A stretch of DNA of 64,000 bases from Halomonas campaniensis. GTDB taxonomy: Bacteria > Pseudomonadota > Gammaproteobacteria > Pseudomonadales > Halomonadaceae. Numbering within the stretch: the first letter of the stretch is position 1; each line of letters starts with the position of its first letter. Positions 52,838-62,176 of the stretch are shown here, in pieces. The translations under genes and the position numbers were made by a program. The notes below the pieces were generated by a model. It searched no databases. It saw only the letters and a list, made by a program, of their open reading frames with translations, and was not told the DNA's origin. Location of the stretch: contig NZ_JPUA01000005.1 of assembly GCF_002211105.1 (NCBI RefSeq), positions 1 through 64,000 of the forward strand, written 5' to 3'.

Positions 52838-53947
52838 TTATGCATCATTGGTACCCTGAAGGACGCCACGTTTAATCTGATCTTCTTCAATGGATTCAAA
52901 AAGCGCCTTAAAGTTACCTTCACCGAACCCATCATCACCTTTACGTTGTATAAATTCAAAGAAAATCGGTCCAATAACCGTTTTTGAGAAAATCTGTAAA
53001 AGTATTCGAGTCTCACCCCCACCAACAACGCCTTCACCATCAATAAGGATGCCGCGGTTACGGAGTTTATCAAGTGGTTCTTGGTGGCCAGCTACTCTTT
53101 TAGTTGATTTTTCATAATAAATATCGGGGGGGCCTGGCATGAAATCCACCCCTTCCGCTGCGAGATTATCTGTACTGGTATAAATATCATCAGTAGCAAT
53201 CGCAATATGTTGAATACCTTCCCCATTATACTCGCGAAGATACTCCTCAATTTGGCTATGCTCATCAGCGCTTTCATTGATAGGAATGCGAATCTTACCA
53301 TCGGGTGAAGTAAGGGCTCGGCTTGTTAACCCGGTCATTTTACCGCTAATGTCAAAATAGCGAATTTCACGGAAGTTAAAAGTGTCATGATAAAATTTGT
53401 ACCATGTATCCATGTTGCCGCGTACAACATTGTGGGTCAGGTGGTCTAGATAATAAAATCCAAACCCTTGCGGCCTAGGGTCAACTTCGCCCAGCCACTC
53501 AAACTCTTTGGCATAGCAACTGCCTTCTTCTCCGTAAGTATCTACGAAGTAAAGAAGCGAACCACCAATACCGATGACCGCAGGGACATCGATTGATTTA
53601 ACGCCAGTATACTCTTCAGCACCAAGCTCTACGGCACGCTTAAGTGCGTGTTGAGCATCGACCACACGCCATGCCATCGCGGGCGCACAGGGGCCATGCG
53701 CCTCAATGAATGCTGATGCATGAGAATTTGGCTCACTATTAAGGAGATAGTTAATATCGCCTTGTCTATAAACGGTAATAAATTTAGTTCGGTGTTTGGC
53801 GACAGGGGTAAATCCCATTTGTCTAAACAATGCATCTAGCTTTTCTGGTTCAGAATGCGCAAATTCTACAAACTCGAAACCATCGGTTCCGGCTGGGTTT
53901 GCATCGCTGATTTGCGCTTTTGGGGCGCTATGTGGAAAAGGTCCCAT
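52838..53947 (-). CDS. hppD: 4-Hydroxyphenylpyruvate dioxygenase
   Basis: A 369-residue Fe(II) dioxygenase that converts 4-hydroxyphenylpyruvate to homogentisate. It has two VOC-fold halves. The three iron ligands are visible: His in YLDHLTHNVVRGNM, His in EGIQHIAIATDD and Glu in GPIFFEFIQRKGDDGFGEGNF, the family C-terminal signature. The frame extends to 54007, but the ATG at 53947 lies after AAGGAGACAGTG and gives the usual N-terminus (MGPFPHSAPKAQ). It diverges from an Lrp-type regulator (54073), a common control arrangement for this gene. Confidence 0.95.
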   Translation of the reverse strand: MGPFPHSAPKAQISDANPAGTDGFEFVEFAHSEPEKLDALFRQMGFTPVAKHRTKFITVYRQGDINYLLNSEPNSHASAFIEAHGPCAPAMAWRVVDAQHALKRAVELGAEEYTGVKSIDVPAVIGIGGSLLYFVDTYGEEGSCYAKEFEWLGEVDPRPQGFGFYYLDHLTHNVVRGNMDTWYKFYHDTFNFREIRYFDISGKMTGLTSRALTSPDGKIRIPINESADEHSQIEEYLREYNGEGIQHIAIATDDIYTSTDNLAAEGVDFMPGPPDIYYEKSTKRVAGHQEPLDKLRNRGILIDGEGVVGGGETRILLQIFSKTVIGPIFFEFIQRKGDDGFGEGNFKALFESIEEDQIKRGVLQGTNDA

Positions 53948-54072
53948 CACTGTCTCCTTTTGATCTTGTAAATTGACACTGATCAGTATATTCAAGGAAA
54001 AGCACAATTGGGTTGCAAAAAAGGCCTCTAGATCGTCTGATATTGCACTTAATATGCACAGAAGAGGTGTTT

Positions 54073-54543
54073 ATGCACGATATTTCGCTCGATCGCTTTG
54101 ACTTTGCAATTTTAGCAGCACTGCAAAAGAATTCAGCACTAACCAACGCTGAGCTGGGAGATCGCGTAAATTTATCGTCATCCCAGTGTTCTAGGCGAAA
54201 GGCTCGGCTGGAGTCAGAAGGTATTATTAAAGGTTATGCAGCTAAACTGAATGCTGAGCTCTTAGGTTTTGGATTGAGAGCTATCACCCGAGTAAATCTC
54301 AAGGCACACAGCGAGAGTATGGATGAGAGCTTTGTAGCTCTGCTTTCTAAGCATGACGTAGTGCGTGAAGCGTACTCGGTTTCTGGTGATGCTGACTATA
54401 TATTGCATATCACAACTAAAGGGCTAACGGAGTTCTCCGATTTCATCCATCACAATCTGCTACCGCATCCGAATGTCACCCAGGTACGTTCGGAGATAAT
54501 TTTACGCAGCATGAAAGAGGAGCGAGGATTACCAATAGGCTGA
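54073..54543 (+). CDS. Lrp/AsnC-family regulator
   Basis: A 156-residue Lrp-type protein. The helix-turn-helix is at about 8-60 (RFDFAILAALQKNSALTNAELGDRVNLSSSQCSRRKARLESEGIIKGYAAKL). The RAM effector domain is at about 70-150 (REAYSVSGDADYILHITTKGLTEFSDFI). The ATG at 54073 gives the normal length; the frame opens earlier at 54013 in promoter sequence. It is divergent from hppD and presumably controls it in response to an aromatic amino acid. Confidence 0.9.
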   Translation: MHDISLDRFDFAILAALQKNSALTNAELGDRVNLSSSQCSRRKARLESEGIIKGYAAKLNAELLGFGLRAITRVNLKAHSESMDESFVALLSKHDVVREAYSVSGDADYILHITTKGLTEFSDFIHHNLLPHPNVTQVRSEIILRSMKEERGLPIG

Positions 54544-54576
54544 TTTTATATCAAGCAGTCTTCAGCTGGTTTGTAG

Positions 54577-54602
54577 TGTAGTGGCATCGACCACTACATT
54601 TT
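54577..54602 (+). terminator. Rho-independent terminator after the Lrp gene
   Basis: An eight-base-pair stem (TGTAGTGG / CCACTACA, loop CATCGA) followed by TTTT, 34 bases after the Lrp-gene stop. Confidence 0.75.
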
Positions 54603-54685
54603 AACCTGTGGCAGTGACCGCTTAGCCCTTTACGCCTGGCAACAGCTGGCCCAGCAAGTTCCCCATAAGGTCCTTGTTCTGAAGG

Positions 54686-54720
54686 CGACGTCACCCCCAG
54701 ATTGAGTAACGCTGCACTTT
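54686..54720. mobile_element. Solo IS3 end remnant, 35 bp
   Basis: This sequence starts CGACGTCACCC and matches the right-hand (orfA-side) end of the IS at 921-2158 in 32 of 35 positions, in inverted orientation relative to that end. Nothing of the transposase follows; the next bases are the stop codon of the BPSL0761-family gene. It marks the left edge of the integrase module and records a past insertion followed by deletion. Confidence 0.75.
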
Positions 54721-54946
54721 AAAGTCCCTCAATAACTGAGCTGAAAATAGGCTGGAATATAGTCCCATCAGTAAGGTGCTCTTCCAGTTGGCCAGCGTCT
54801 AGCATCTCTATCTGTGACGGGTAATGCCTTAATAGCTGCTTTGCTTGCCTGCGGGTGGTTTCTGGAAAGTTAGTGTTACGGCTTAGCTCGATCAGGAATT
54901 CTCTGGTCTGGATGACCGAACGTGTGCGTTCACTTGGCATGGTCAT
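54719..54946 (-). CDS. BPSL0761-family small protein
   Basis: A 75-residue protein beginning MTMPSERTRSVIQTREFLIELSRNTNFPETTRRQAKQLLRHYPS. This resembles the BPSL0761 family, short proteins commonly found beside integrases in genomic islands; function unknown. The ATG at 54946 gives the conserved start; the frame continues upstream without conservation. Its stop codon abuts a solo IS end, so the C-terminal residues may be altered. Confidence 0.75.
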   Translation of the reverse strand: MTMPSERTRSVIQTREFLIELSRNTNFPETTRRQAKQLLRHYPSQIEMLDAGQLEEHLTDGTIFQPIFSSVIEGL

Positions 54947-55023
54947 AAAAAAGTTCTCAAATAGCTTGGTAAAGCCGACGCACAAAAAAGCTGACGGCTC
55001 CGGTCGAAAAGTATAAGTGTGCT

Positions 55024-55977
55024 TCAGTGAGATGCCGCTGCAGATAACTGAGGCTGCCAAAAAAGGTTTTGCCCGAGTCGGCCAAATCCCTTGTTAGTTT
55101 GAAGGCGAAAAGCTCGCTGTTGGTTATCGGCCATCGCGCTTTGCCCATCCGCATCACGAATATAACGGGCCAACGTCATTGCTGCGGGTTGTCCGTAACG
55201 AGCGCCTGGCGAAGCACATGTCCACAAATGGCGAAGTGTCATCGCAATGTCGGGTTCATGTGCATCCAAGTATGTAAGCCCGTAGGCACAAGCCTCTAGC
55301 GTAAACACATCATGGCTACAGAGCTTCCAGGCGGCATTTGGCTTGCCCTTGGAGTCATAAGTATATGTCTTACCAATATCATGCAATAGTCCTCCCACGA
55401 AACAGGCTTCCTGCATAAGTCGAGGCATGGTTGGCTCGTTAAGGCGCAGCATAGCCACTGAGTGGTTGGCAACTTCCAGCGAGTGCTTTAGCAAACCACC
55501 TGGATACGCATGGTGATAATTGGCGCTGGCGGGCGCATTCAAAAAAGCTTCAAGACGATCCTTCCTTTCCAGTACCCGTGTCAAAAACACTCGAAGGCAG
55601 TCTGATCGAAGCGACTGTACGGTCGCTACTAACTTGTCGAATACTTCTGGCATCGGGGAGTACACACGTGGCAACGACTGCAGGGTATCCATAGAGGTCA
55701 CTTCATCCCGGGACGCTCTGCGGAACTCATCAAGAATGAATTGGCCTGACAAACACTTCACGCCTGAGGCGGTAACAAAGTCCAGATGGCCGATGCGCTC
55801 AGGTACTGTTGTTGTGCTCAAGTTGAGCATCGCGATTTGATCCCCCGCGCAATCACTTAGCCTCAGCTTTAAGAAAGGCGTTTTCGCATTGTCGAACTCC
55901 ACCACGCGCCCAGTAAGGCGATAAGTGCCCGTGAAGGTGCGAGACAGATGAGTAGGGACGTTATCAAGCTGTTTCAT
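55024..55977 (-). CDS. OB-fold plus HD-domain protein
   Basis: A 317-residue protein with an N-terminal OB-like part (about 10-85, GTYRLTGRVVEFDNAKTPFLKLRLSDCAGDQIAML) and an HD phosphohydrolase domain (about 160-290; HHAYPGGLLKHSLEVANHS and GGLLHDIGK hold the metal-binding His and His-Asp). The pattern resembles YhaM-like exoribonucleases and the HD proteins of integrative elements. The ATG at 55977 follows GGAG and overlaps the end of the integrase gene by 14 bases, so the two are coupled. Substrate unknown. The C-terminus ends QLSAAASH. Confidence 0.75.
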   Translation of the reverse strand: MKQLDNVPTHLSRTFTGTYRLTGRVVEFDNAKTPFLKLRLSDCAGDQIAMLNLSTTTVPERIGHLDFVTASGVKCLSGQFILDEFRRASRDEVTSMDTLQSLPRVYSPMPEVFDKLVATVQSLRSDCLRVFLTRVLERKDRLEAFLNAPASANYHHAYPGGLLKHSLEVANHSVAMLRLNEPTMPRLMQEACFVGGLLHDIGKTYTYDSKGKPNAAWKLCSHDVFTLEACAYGLTYLDAHEPDIAMTLRHLWTCASPGARYGQPAAMTLARYIRDADGQSAMADNQQRAFRLQTNKGFGRLGQNLFWQPQLSAAASH

Positions 55978-57184
55978 GACGCTGCTCCTTCTGGGGTTTA
56001 GCGGGCGTGGTGTTGCCAAGTAAACGCTCAAAGGCAGAGCCATCCATACGGGTGGCATTGGGGACGTAACGCGAATAAACCTTAAACAGCATTTCGGTGG
56101 AGCTGTGGCCCAGCATTCGCGCTACCCATTCTGGATTTTCGCCAGAAGCCAAAAAGAGTGTCGCGGCAGTATGGCGTGTTTGATAAGGACGGCGTTTGGT
56201 TAGCCCAAGAGACTTGAGCAAGGGATACCACACGCGCTTTGTCACGTTATTGTGATCAAGCGGCTGTCCCATCTGATTGCAGAACACGTACTTACTCATG
56301 TGCCCAGTGGCGGCGTACTGCGTTTTGAGGGCGTCATACACCTGCCCGAACATGGGGATTTCTCGTTGCGATCCATCGGTCTTGGTGTATTCCGTTTCAC
56401 CATTGATCAATGTTTCGCGTACTAAGATTTCCCGCTTAGCAAAATCAATGTTCTTCCATTTCAACCCATCGACTTCGCCGGTGCGCATGCCGGTAAAGAA
56501 GCGCACCGTGTAGTAGTTGCGGTAGTCCGGGCGGACATTGTCGATAATGCGCTGAACTTCCTGCAGCGAAAATGGCTCGATGTGCGTCTTCTGTAGCTTT
56601 AGCGGCTTGATATTTTTATAGGGTGTTTCAAATTCGAATCGCTCGGCTGCCTCACCTAACACCATTCGCAAAATTGTCATATGGCTATTGATCGTCTTAG
56701 GCGAAACGACACCTGTGGGTCCCCGCCCCTTACGTTTGGACAACTTGGCACGAAACGCCATAATGTCGGCCTTGCTGATCTCACCCATCGGTTTTTTACC
56801 AAACGCTGGCTTAAGCGAGCTATCAAGAATCGAACTTACATTGCGTACATGAGAAGCACGCCACTGGATTTTGCTTTCTTCATACCACTGGGTAGCGAAG
56901 TCATTAAACAGAGGGGTGTCTGAATTGCTGGCGTTTTGAAGCTCGGCTGTATTAATAAGTTGGTTAGTTTTTAGTTTTTGTAAATTGCTGCTGTTGGGAA
57001 AGAACTCCGCATAATTGAATTCACTGAGCAGCATTTTTGCTTCCATGCGCTGTAAAAGTTGTTCCAGCTGCTTACGATTTTTTGCGTTATCGTCCAGTAG
57101 TGTTTGTTCCCGAAATCGCTGGCCGTCATATCTGAAGTCGATGAAAAGCTTTTTGCTCTCTTTACGAGCGCGAACCTTACCCAT
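55964..57184 (-). CDS. Tyrosine-type site-specific integrase
   Basis: A 406-residue phage-type integrase. It has an N-terminal arm-binding domain (GKVRARKESKKLFIDFRYDGQRFREQT), a SAM-like core-binding domain (about 140-230) and a catalytic domain. Box I is FFTGMRTGEVDGLKW (catalytic Arg), box II PYQTRHTAATLFLASGE, then LGHSS and the nucleophile Tyr in VYSRYVPN. The ATG at 57184 follows GGAGGGG; the frame upstream to 57367 has no similarity. Its neighbour is an initiator tRNA gene whose 3' end faces the module, the classical attachment site. Confidence 0.92.
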   Translation of the reverse strand: MGKVRARKESKKLFIDFRYDGQRFREQTLLDDNAKNRKQLEQLLQRMEAKMLLSEFNYAEFFPNSSNLQKLKTNQLINTAELQNASNSDTPLFNDFATQWYEESKIQWRASHVRNVSSILDSSLKPAFGKKPMGEISKADIMAFRAKLSKRKGRGPTGVVSPKTINSHMTILRMVLGEAAERFEFETPYKNIKPLKLQKTHIEPFSLQEVQRIIDNVRPDYRNYYTVRFFTGMRTGEVDGLKWKNIDFAKREILVRETLINGETEYTKTDGSQREIPMFGQVYDALKTQYAATGHMSKYVFCNQMGQPLDHNNVTKRVWYPLLKSLGLTKRRPYQTRHTAATLFLASGENPEWVARMLGHSSTEMLFKVYSRYVPNATRMDGSAFERLLGNTTPAKPQKEQRHETA

Positions 57185-57416
57185 GGCATACCCCTCCATT
57201 AGCCATAGGGATGGCGATTGCTTGCTGACGAGGAGTCGCTTGCAGCATTTCTTCCTGGATAGCTTCCCAGATATAAAGAATTTTTCGACGCCCAAAGGGC
57301 CGGATGTAATGAGTGCCTTCAATGAGCACGCTGTCTTTGAGTTGCTGACGGATAGTGCGTGCATCATATTTGATCCGCGATGCGAGCTCTTCCGTTGTCA
57401 AAAAAGTGCAGTCCAT
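57177..57416 (-). CDS. Excisionase-like winged-helix protein
   Basis: A 79-residue protein with a MerR/excisionase-like helix-turn-helix (LTTEELASRIKYDARTIRQQLKDSVLIEGTHYIRPFGRRKILYIWEAIQEEML). It overlaps the integrase start by eight bases on the same strand, the usual xis-int layout. It likely acts as a directionality factor for the integrase. The length is typical. Confidence 0.75.
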   Translation of the reverse strand: MDCTFLTTEELASRIKYDARTIRQQLKDSVLIEGTHYIRPFGRRKILYIWEAIQEEMLQATPRQQAIAIPMANGGVCHG

Positions 57417-57542
57417 GAGACTATCTCCTCATGCTGGTGATCATATTGATAATATTTTTAATCGTTCGAGTATGAATATATGCGATCAAATGATTATTTC
57501 AATACATTTTTGATAATTTTTATAATCACATTGGATAGAGAG
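57417..57542. promoter_or_regulatory. Divergent promoter region of the integrase module
   Basis: A very A+T-rich 126-bp region lies between the excisionase-like gene and the XRE regulator. It contains several TGAT/ATCA half-sites, including the dyad TGATAATTTTTATAATCA at 57511-57528, that could be operators of the XRE protein. Confidence 0.45.
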
Positions 57543-57797
57543 ATGATTCGGTATCACTTAAAAGAGCTGATCGCTGAGAAGGAGTTTGCAGAACGTCGCA
57601 GAATTACGATCGGTGAGATAGCAAAAGAAACAGGGATTAATCGGATGACGTTATCGAAAATTATCAATCATGCAGGCCATAGCACAGTGACTGATAATCT
57701 CGACAAACTTTGCTACTACTTTGATTGTGAAATCGATCAGTTGGTGACCCATATCAAGGAAACAGAGGATGCTCCACTGCCATCTGATTCACGTTGA
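57543..57797 (+). CDS. XRE/Cro-CI family regulator
   Basis: An 84-residue helix-turn-helix protein (MIRYHLKELIAEKEFAERRRITIGEIAKETGINRMTLSKIINHAGHSTVTDNLDKLCYYFDCEIDQLV). The fold covers nearly the whole chain; there is no effector or peptidase domain. The ATG at 57543 is preferred over the upstream frame (57480), which would cover the A+T-rich promoter. It diverges from the xis-int genes and probably represses them. Confidence 0.85.
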   Translation: MIRYHLKELIAEKEFAERRRITIGEIAKETGINRMTLSKIINHAGHSTVTDNLDKLCYYFDCEIDQLVTHIKETEDAPLPSDSR

Positions 57798-57930
57798 AGT
57801 AGTCGGGTAGACTCAGTTGCGTGTTAGGAGCCTGAAGGTCACCTTCATTTTGGAAGGCTAAGAGAAGAAATGAAGTTTAGGCACAGCGTGGGCACAATTT
57901 GGGCACAGAGGGATTTTCAACGATAGGCAT

Positions 57931-57967
57931 AAAAAAAGGCAGACCAGTAAGTTCCTGATCTGCCTTT
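57931..57967 (-). terminator. Rho-independent terminator of the tRNA gene
   Basis: On the minus strand an 11-base-pair stem (AGGCAGATCAG / CTGGTCTGCCT, one G-T pair) is followed by seven T residues, just downstream of the tRNA 3' end. Confidence 0.8.
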
Positions 57968-57975
57968 CAAAATAT

Positions 57976-58052
<77 letters not shown>

Positions 58053-58323
58053 TCAACGTGTGGCGTATTCTACAGAAGTTTTAGATGAAGTCAATAGGGG
58101 GATTAACACGTTTGGCTTATAGCCGTTGATTATGACCTGCGGCAACATGGGGTAAGTGCAGCTATGCTTTATATAGTCATAATAAAAAGCTTACGTTGGT
58201 GCATTGTTCTAGCAAATTATGCACTAGGGTAATACAGGCGCAGTCGCGCTTATTCACAATGGCTTGCGACGTAACGTGCATGTTTTGAGATCCAAGCCAT
58301 TTGTCATATCAGGGAGGTAGTCA

Positions 58324-59070
58324 ATGGCCAATCAAGCCCCCGTCGCCTGGGTAACTGGTGGAACTGGTGGTATCGGTACGGCGATTTGTCGTTCGTTGGC
58401 AGATGCGGGATATCTGGTCGTGGCGGGTTATCGCAACCCCGACAAGGCCAAAACCTGGCTAGAAACGCAGCATGCCGACGGCTACAACAATATCGAATTG
58501 TCAGGTGTCGACCTTTCTGACCACAACGCCTGCCTGGAAGGTGCCCGCGAAATCCACGACAAGTATGGCCCGATTAGTGTGCTGGTGAACTGTGCGGGTA
58601 TCACCCGTGACGGCACCATGAAAAAAATGTCCTACGAGCAGTGGTACGAAGTGCTCGACACCAACCTCAACAGCGTATTTAACACCTGCCGTAGCGTCAT
58701 TGAGATGATGCTTGAGAGTGGCTATGGCCGGATTATCAATATTTCATCCATTAATGGCCGTAAAGGCCAGTTTGGTCAGGTCAACTACGCGGCGGCGAAA
58801 GCCGGCATGCATGGTTTGACCATGTCGTTGGCACAGGAAACAGCGACCAAAGGGATTACCGTCAATACCGTATCACCTGGCTATATCGCCACCGATATGA
58901 TCATGAATATCCCAGAAAAAGTACGCGAGGCAATCCGGGAAACCATTCCAGTGAAGCGCTATGGCACGCCAGAGGAGATTGGCCGATTGGTCACCTTCTT
59001 AGCCGATAAGGAGTCAGGTTTTATCACCGGTGCAAACATCGACATCAACGGTGGTCAGTTCATGGGTTAG
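58324..59070 (+). CDS. phaB: Acetoacetyl-CoA reductase
   Basis: A 248-residue short-chain dehydrogenase that reduces acetoacetyl-CoA to (R)-3-hydroxybutyryl-CoA with NADPH for polyhydroxybutyrate synthesis. It has the cofactor loop TGGTGGIGTAIC, NAG-type motif VNCAGITRDGTMKKM, catalytic Ser in INISSINGRKGQFGQ, and YxxxK in NYAAAKAG. The C-terminus FITGANIDINGGQFMG is characteristic of PhaB. It stands alone here, followed by a bidirectional terminator. AGGGAGG precedes the ATG. Confidence 0.93.
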   Translation: MANQAPVAWVTGGTGGIGTAICRSLADAGYLVVAGYRNPDKAKTWLETQHADGYNNIELSGVDLSDHNACLEGAREIHDKYGPISVLVNCAGITRDGTMKKMSYEQWYEVLDTNLNSVFNTCRSVIEMMLESGYGRIINISSINGRKGQFGQVNYAAAKAGMHGLTMSLAQETATKGITVNTVSPGYIATDMIMNIPEKVREAIRETIPVKRYGTPEEIGRLVTFLADKESGFITGANIDINGGQFMG

Positions 59071-59093
59071 TGGTTAGCCCAAGAGGAGAGCGT

Positions 59094-59126
59094 AAACGGG
59101 AGGCCATAAGCCTCCCGTTTTCTTTT
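59094..59126. terminator. Bidirectional terminator between phaB and the DUF349 gene
   Basis: An 11-base-pair stem (AAACGGGAGGC / GCCTCCCGTTT, loop CATAA), T-rich on the right, lies between two convergent genes. Confidence 0.85.
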
Positions 59127-59133
59127 GCTAACG

Positions 59134-61950
59134 CTATGGCAGTGGTACTCGTGCCAGTCGGCTGAGCAGGTTATCCAACTCTTCTACTTCAGCCTCCCAT
59201 AGCGTGGCTGGCATTGGCCCTAGCGCCAATAGTGCCACCAGGATGTCGATCACTTCTTGATCACGGCTGCGCTCTTGATTGAAGCCTTCATTCAAACGTT
59301 CTACCTGAATCGCCAGGCGCAGTGGCTCATCACTCTGCCGTACGCTACCCACGGCCAGCATCGAGAGGTGCACTCTTAGCCTCGCAAGGGAGTCGGCTAT
59401 GCGGGCGTGCTCAGCGTCTGAGAGCGGTACTGCTACGCTATGGCGCTGTTGATTGCGTGCGTTATGTGACTGATTGAAAGCGCTAGGCAATGAAGTGTCG
59501 AGAACCGTTTGCGCGTCCACATCACTGGGAATCCCCTCGCTGAGATAGCGTTGGTCGGCGGCCAGGTGAGCGTTCACTAATGGCATAATCGCATGCCACT
59601 GTTGAACCGTGTCGGCGACCGCCAGACGGTTTAGGCGTTCTCGGCGTGCACGCACAATGCCACTCATCCGCCGCTGCATGCCTTCGCTGCGCCGATTGCG
59701 GGGCAGTGGCTCAAGCTGATTGGCCTGCTCGATAAAGCGCTCCAGTGTGGCCGACTCGCTCGCCTCAAGTGGCTGCCAACTATCCATTTCATCGATGAGC
59801 GTCTGCATCTCATCAAGCTGCTGTTGCTGGCGCGCTGCCTGCTCATTTTTATGTGCATCGCGTTGGGCAAAAAGTTGATCGCACTCGTGGCGAAAGGTTT
59901 TCCACAGCGTTTGCTCTTCGCCTTTGGGGGCCCGGCCTAGTGCCCGCCACTGCTGCTGCAGCTGTTTGGTGAGGTGGATGCGCTGGGCCAGCGGCTGGCT
60001 GTCGTCGCTACGCAGTGCGCTCACTTGGCTGATCAGTTCGCGTTTTTTTGAGGCGATCGTTTCAGCGCGCTGATCAATCAACGCCTGTAGCTGATGGCGA
60101 ATAGTGCCAAAGCGCCGCCCAACGGCCTCTGAGCCCTCGCGAGGAACGGGGCTGTAGTGTCGCCACTGGTGGCGCGCTTTATCGCGAATTTGCCGGAGTA
60201 CATCGGGGTCGGCATCTTCTGCTGGCTGAGCCAGCAGACTCTCTAGCTGGTCGCATAGCGCTTCCCGGGCTTTCAGGTTGTTCTCGCGCTCTTTACTGAG
60301 CTGATCCCGCCAAGGGGCAAGACGTTCATGGATACGATCCGAAGCGCTGCGGAAACGGGCAGACTGTTCGCGGTTGGCCGCTGCATCGCCCAGTGATTTC
60401 CACTCTTTGACCAACTGGCGATGGTGGCGGTCAAGCGCTTCTTCCGCCATGTAGAGATCGTTAGCCAATGCTTCGATGCTCGCGCATAGCTGCTCGCGCT
60501 TTGGCCCGGCGACAAAACCTCGCCAGTCGCGTAATTCCGCGAGCCGGGCGGCTAAGTGCTTTAAGCGTGTTTTGAGCGGTTGGGCGGCTGGGCTTTCCAG
60601 CGCTTCAATGCGCGGCTTTAGCCGCTGATGCAGACGGCTGGCGCTTTTAAAGGCGCCGCGCTCTAACAAGTGCTCAAAGGTGTCGAGTTCCGCGCCATGG
60701 GCCTCCAGGGTGGTGCTGTCCTCTGTCGGTTGCGAGGGGGCGGTGCTGTCAGCATTACACGCAGCCAGTGCGCGGCCGAGCAGCGCCGGGGGAGTTAAGG
60801 TGTCTGGCCACTGGCATTCGCTAATCAAGGTGGCCAGGGTCGCATGGTCACCACTGGCCAGAGCGGTTTCGATGGGTGCGCTTACCGCGCACCAGCGCTG
60901 CCATGCCTCTAAGCACTGGTCGTAGTGCTGAATCGCCAGCGTGTAGCGCTGACGCATAGCCTCGCTGGGCGGGTGGATATCGGAAAGCGCCTGCCAGCGT
61001 TGGCCGAGTAGCTGGCGCTGGGCGCGCAGGCTGTCGATATCCTGTACGGTCATGGCGGAAGCGTGGCGTAGGCCGTCGAGGGTCTCTTCGATGCCTTCAA
61101 GCAGCTGCTCACGGGTGTTTTCAGCTTCTTCGCGGCGCTCGTCGCTCTGCTGGCGAGCCTGCTCCTGGGTCTCGTGGTCGTGGAGCGTTTTGCGGCAATT
61201 GAGCACGGCTTGATGAAAGCGCTGCTCCTGTTCCACGCTGGGCGGCTGGGTCAGTTGCTCCCACTGCCGTTCAAGGTAGCGAAAACGGCCACCGTAAAGG
61301 GGCTCCCAGGGCGCGCGGGCATGCTGTTCTAGTTGATTCAAAAGCGTTTCGCGCTGCTGCTCTTCCGCTTCCAGCCACTGGGCGTCGCTGCGCAAGCGGT
61401 TGAGGCGTTCCCGTGCCAGACGAACCACCTGGCGGTCACGGCGTGCCTCTTTCAATAATCGCTTAAGCCCCTCCTCGTCCTCAATGCGCTCGGCGGCCTG
61501 GTGGCGAACGGCGGCCACACCGTTGTGGCAAGCTTGATGTATCAGGTCATTCTCATCACTCAGCTTGCTCAGGGCGATCAAGCGTAGATTAAGGTTGTCG
61601 CCCTGGAGGGCGACCGCACTCAATACCCGCGGCTCTTCAATCTGTTCAACCAGTGTCTGGCGCTGGTTCAGATCGGTATGGCCTTCACGCCCACTAAGCC
61701 GTTGGCAAACCGCATTGAACCAGGTTTCCTCCTGCTGATGGTGGGGGTATGCGTTTACCAGGCCTACGCAGTCATCCAGAGCCAGCAGCGCGGCAAGGCG
61801 AATCTGGCTATCGCTATCTTGAGTGAGCGACTGCAGCGCTTGACGCTGCTCCGCCTGCTCTGGGTTTAGTCGTTGGAGGGCCTGACGGCGCACCTCGGGG
61901 TCAGGGTGTTGCCACCGAGGTGCGAACAGGCGTCTTAACAGTCCGTGCAT
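59134..61950 (-). CDS. DUF349 domain-containing protein
   Basis: A 938-residue, highly charged, mostly helical protein with repeated DUF349-type units (for example WRALGRAPKGEEQTLWKTFRHECDQLFAQRDAH and WKSLGDAAANREQSARFRSASDRI). The N-terminus has HEAT-like features (PDPEVRRQALQRL, IRLAALLALDDC). Such proteins are conserved in gammaproteobacteria as chromosomally single genes, and their function is not established. Extended coiled coil is likely. It converges with phaB and diverges from minC. Confidence 0.85.
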   Translation of the reverse strand: MHGLLRRLFAPRWQHPDPEVRRQALQRLNPEQAEQRQALQSLTQDSDSQIRLAALLALDDCVGLVNAYPHHQQEETWFNAVCQRLSGREGHTDLNQRQTLVEQIEEPRVLSAVALQGDNLNLRLIALSKLSDENDLIHQACHNGVAAVRHQAAERIEDEEGLKRLLKEARRDRQVVRLARERLNRLRSDAQWLEAEEQQRETLLNQLEQHARAPWEPLYGGRFRYLERQWEQLTQPPSVEQEQRFHQAVLNCRKTLHDHETQEQARQQSDERREEAENTREQLLEGIEETLDGLRHASAMTVQDIDSLRAQRQLLGQRWQALSDIHPPSEAMRQRYTLAIQHYDQCLEAWQRWCAVSAPIETALASGDHATLATLISECQWPDTLTPPALLGRALAACNADSTAPSQPTEDSTTLEAHGAELDTFEHLLERGAFKSASRLHQRLKPRIEALESPAAQPLKTRLKHLAARLAELRDWRGFVAGPKREQLCASIEALANDLYMAEEALDRHHRQLVKEWKSLGDAAANREQSARFRSASDRIHERLAPWRDQLSKERENNLKAREALCDQLESLLAQPAEDADPDVLRQIRDKARHQWRHYSPVPREGSEAVGRRFGTIRHQLQALIDQRAETIASKKRELISQVSALRSDDSQPLAQRIHLTKQLQQQWRALGRAPKGEEQTLWKTFRHECDQLFAQRDAHKNEQAARQQQQLDEMQTLIDEMDSWQPLEASESATLERFIEQANQLEPLPRNRRSEGMQRRMSGIVRARRERLNRLAVADTVQQWHAIMPLVNAHLAADQRYLSEGIPSDVDAQTVLDTSLPSAFNQSHNARNQQRHSVAVPLSDAEHARIADSLARLRVHLSMLAVGSVRQSDEPLRLAIQVERLNEGFNQERSRDQEVIDILVALLALGPMPATLWEAEVEELDNLLSRLARVPLP

Positions 61951-62176
61951 GGATCATCCTGCGAGTATGAAATGCGTAGCATGAAAAAAACGGCTCGGTG
62001 GTTGCAGTCACCGGCACAGTCGCTTAGCTTGGCCTTACTATGGTGTGATAAACGTCTATTTTCTAGGCCACACTGCTTCTAGATCACACTGTTTTTAGAC
62101 TACAGTGTTTCTAGACGACGAAATGCGTGATAGTACGCTACCTTAATCTTATATGAACATGACGGGGAGTTCGGCC

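Noticed and set aside
52825..53073. 82-residue minus-strand ORF near hppD
   Set aside because: It overlaps the conserved C-terminus of HppD in another frame.
61678..61869. 63-residue plus-strand ORF
   Set aside because: Antisense shadow of the DUF349 gene, which has continuous helical coding character.
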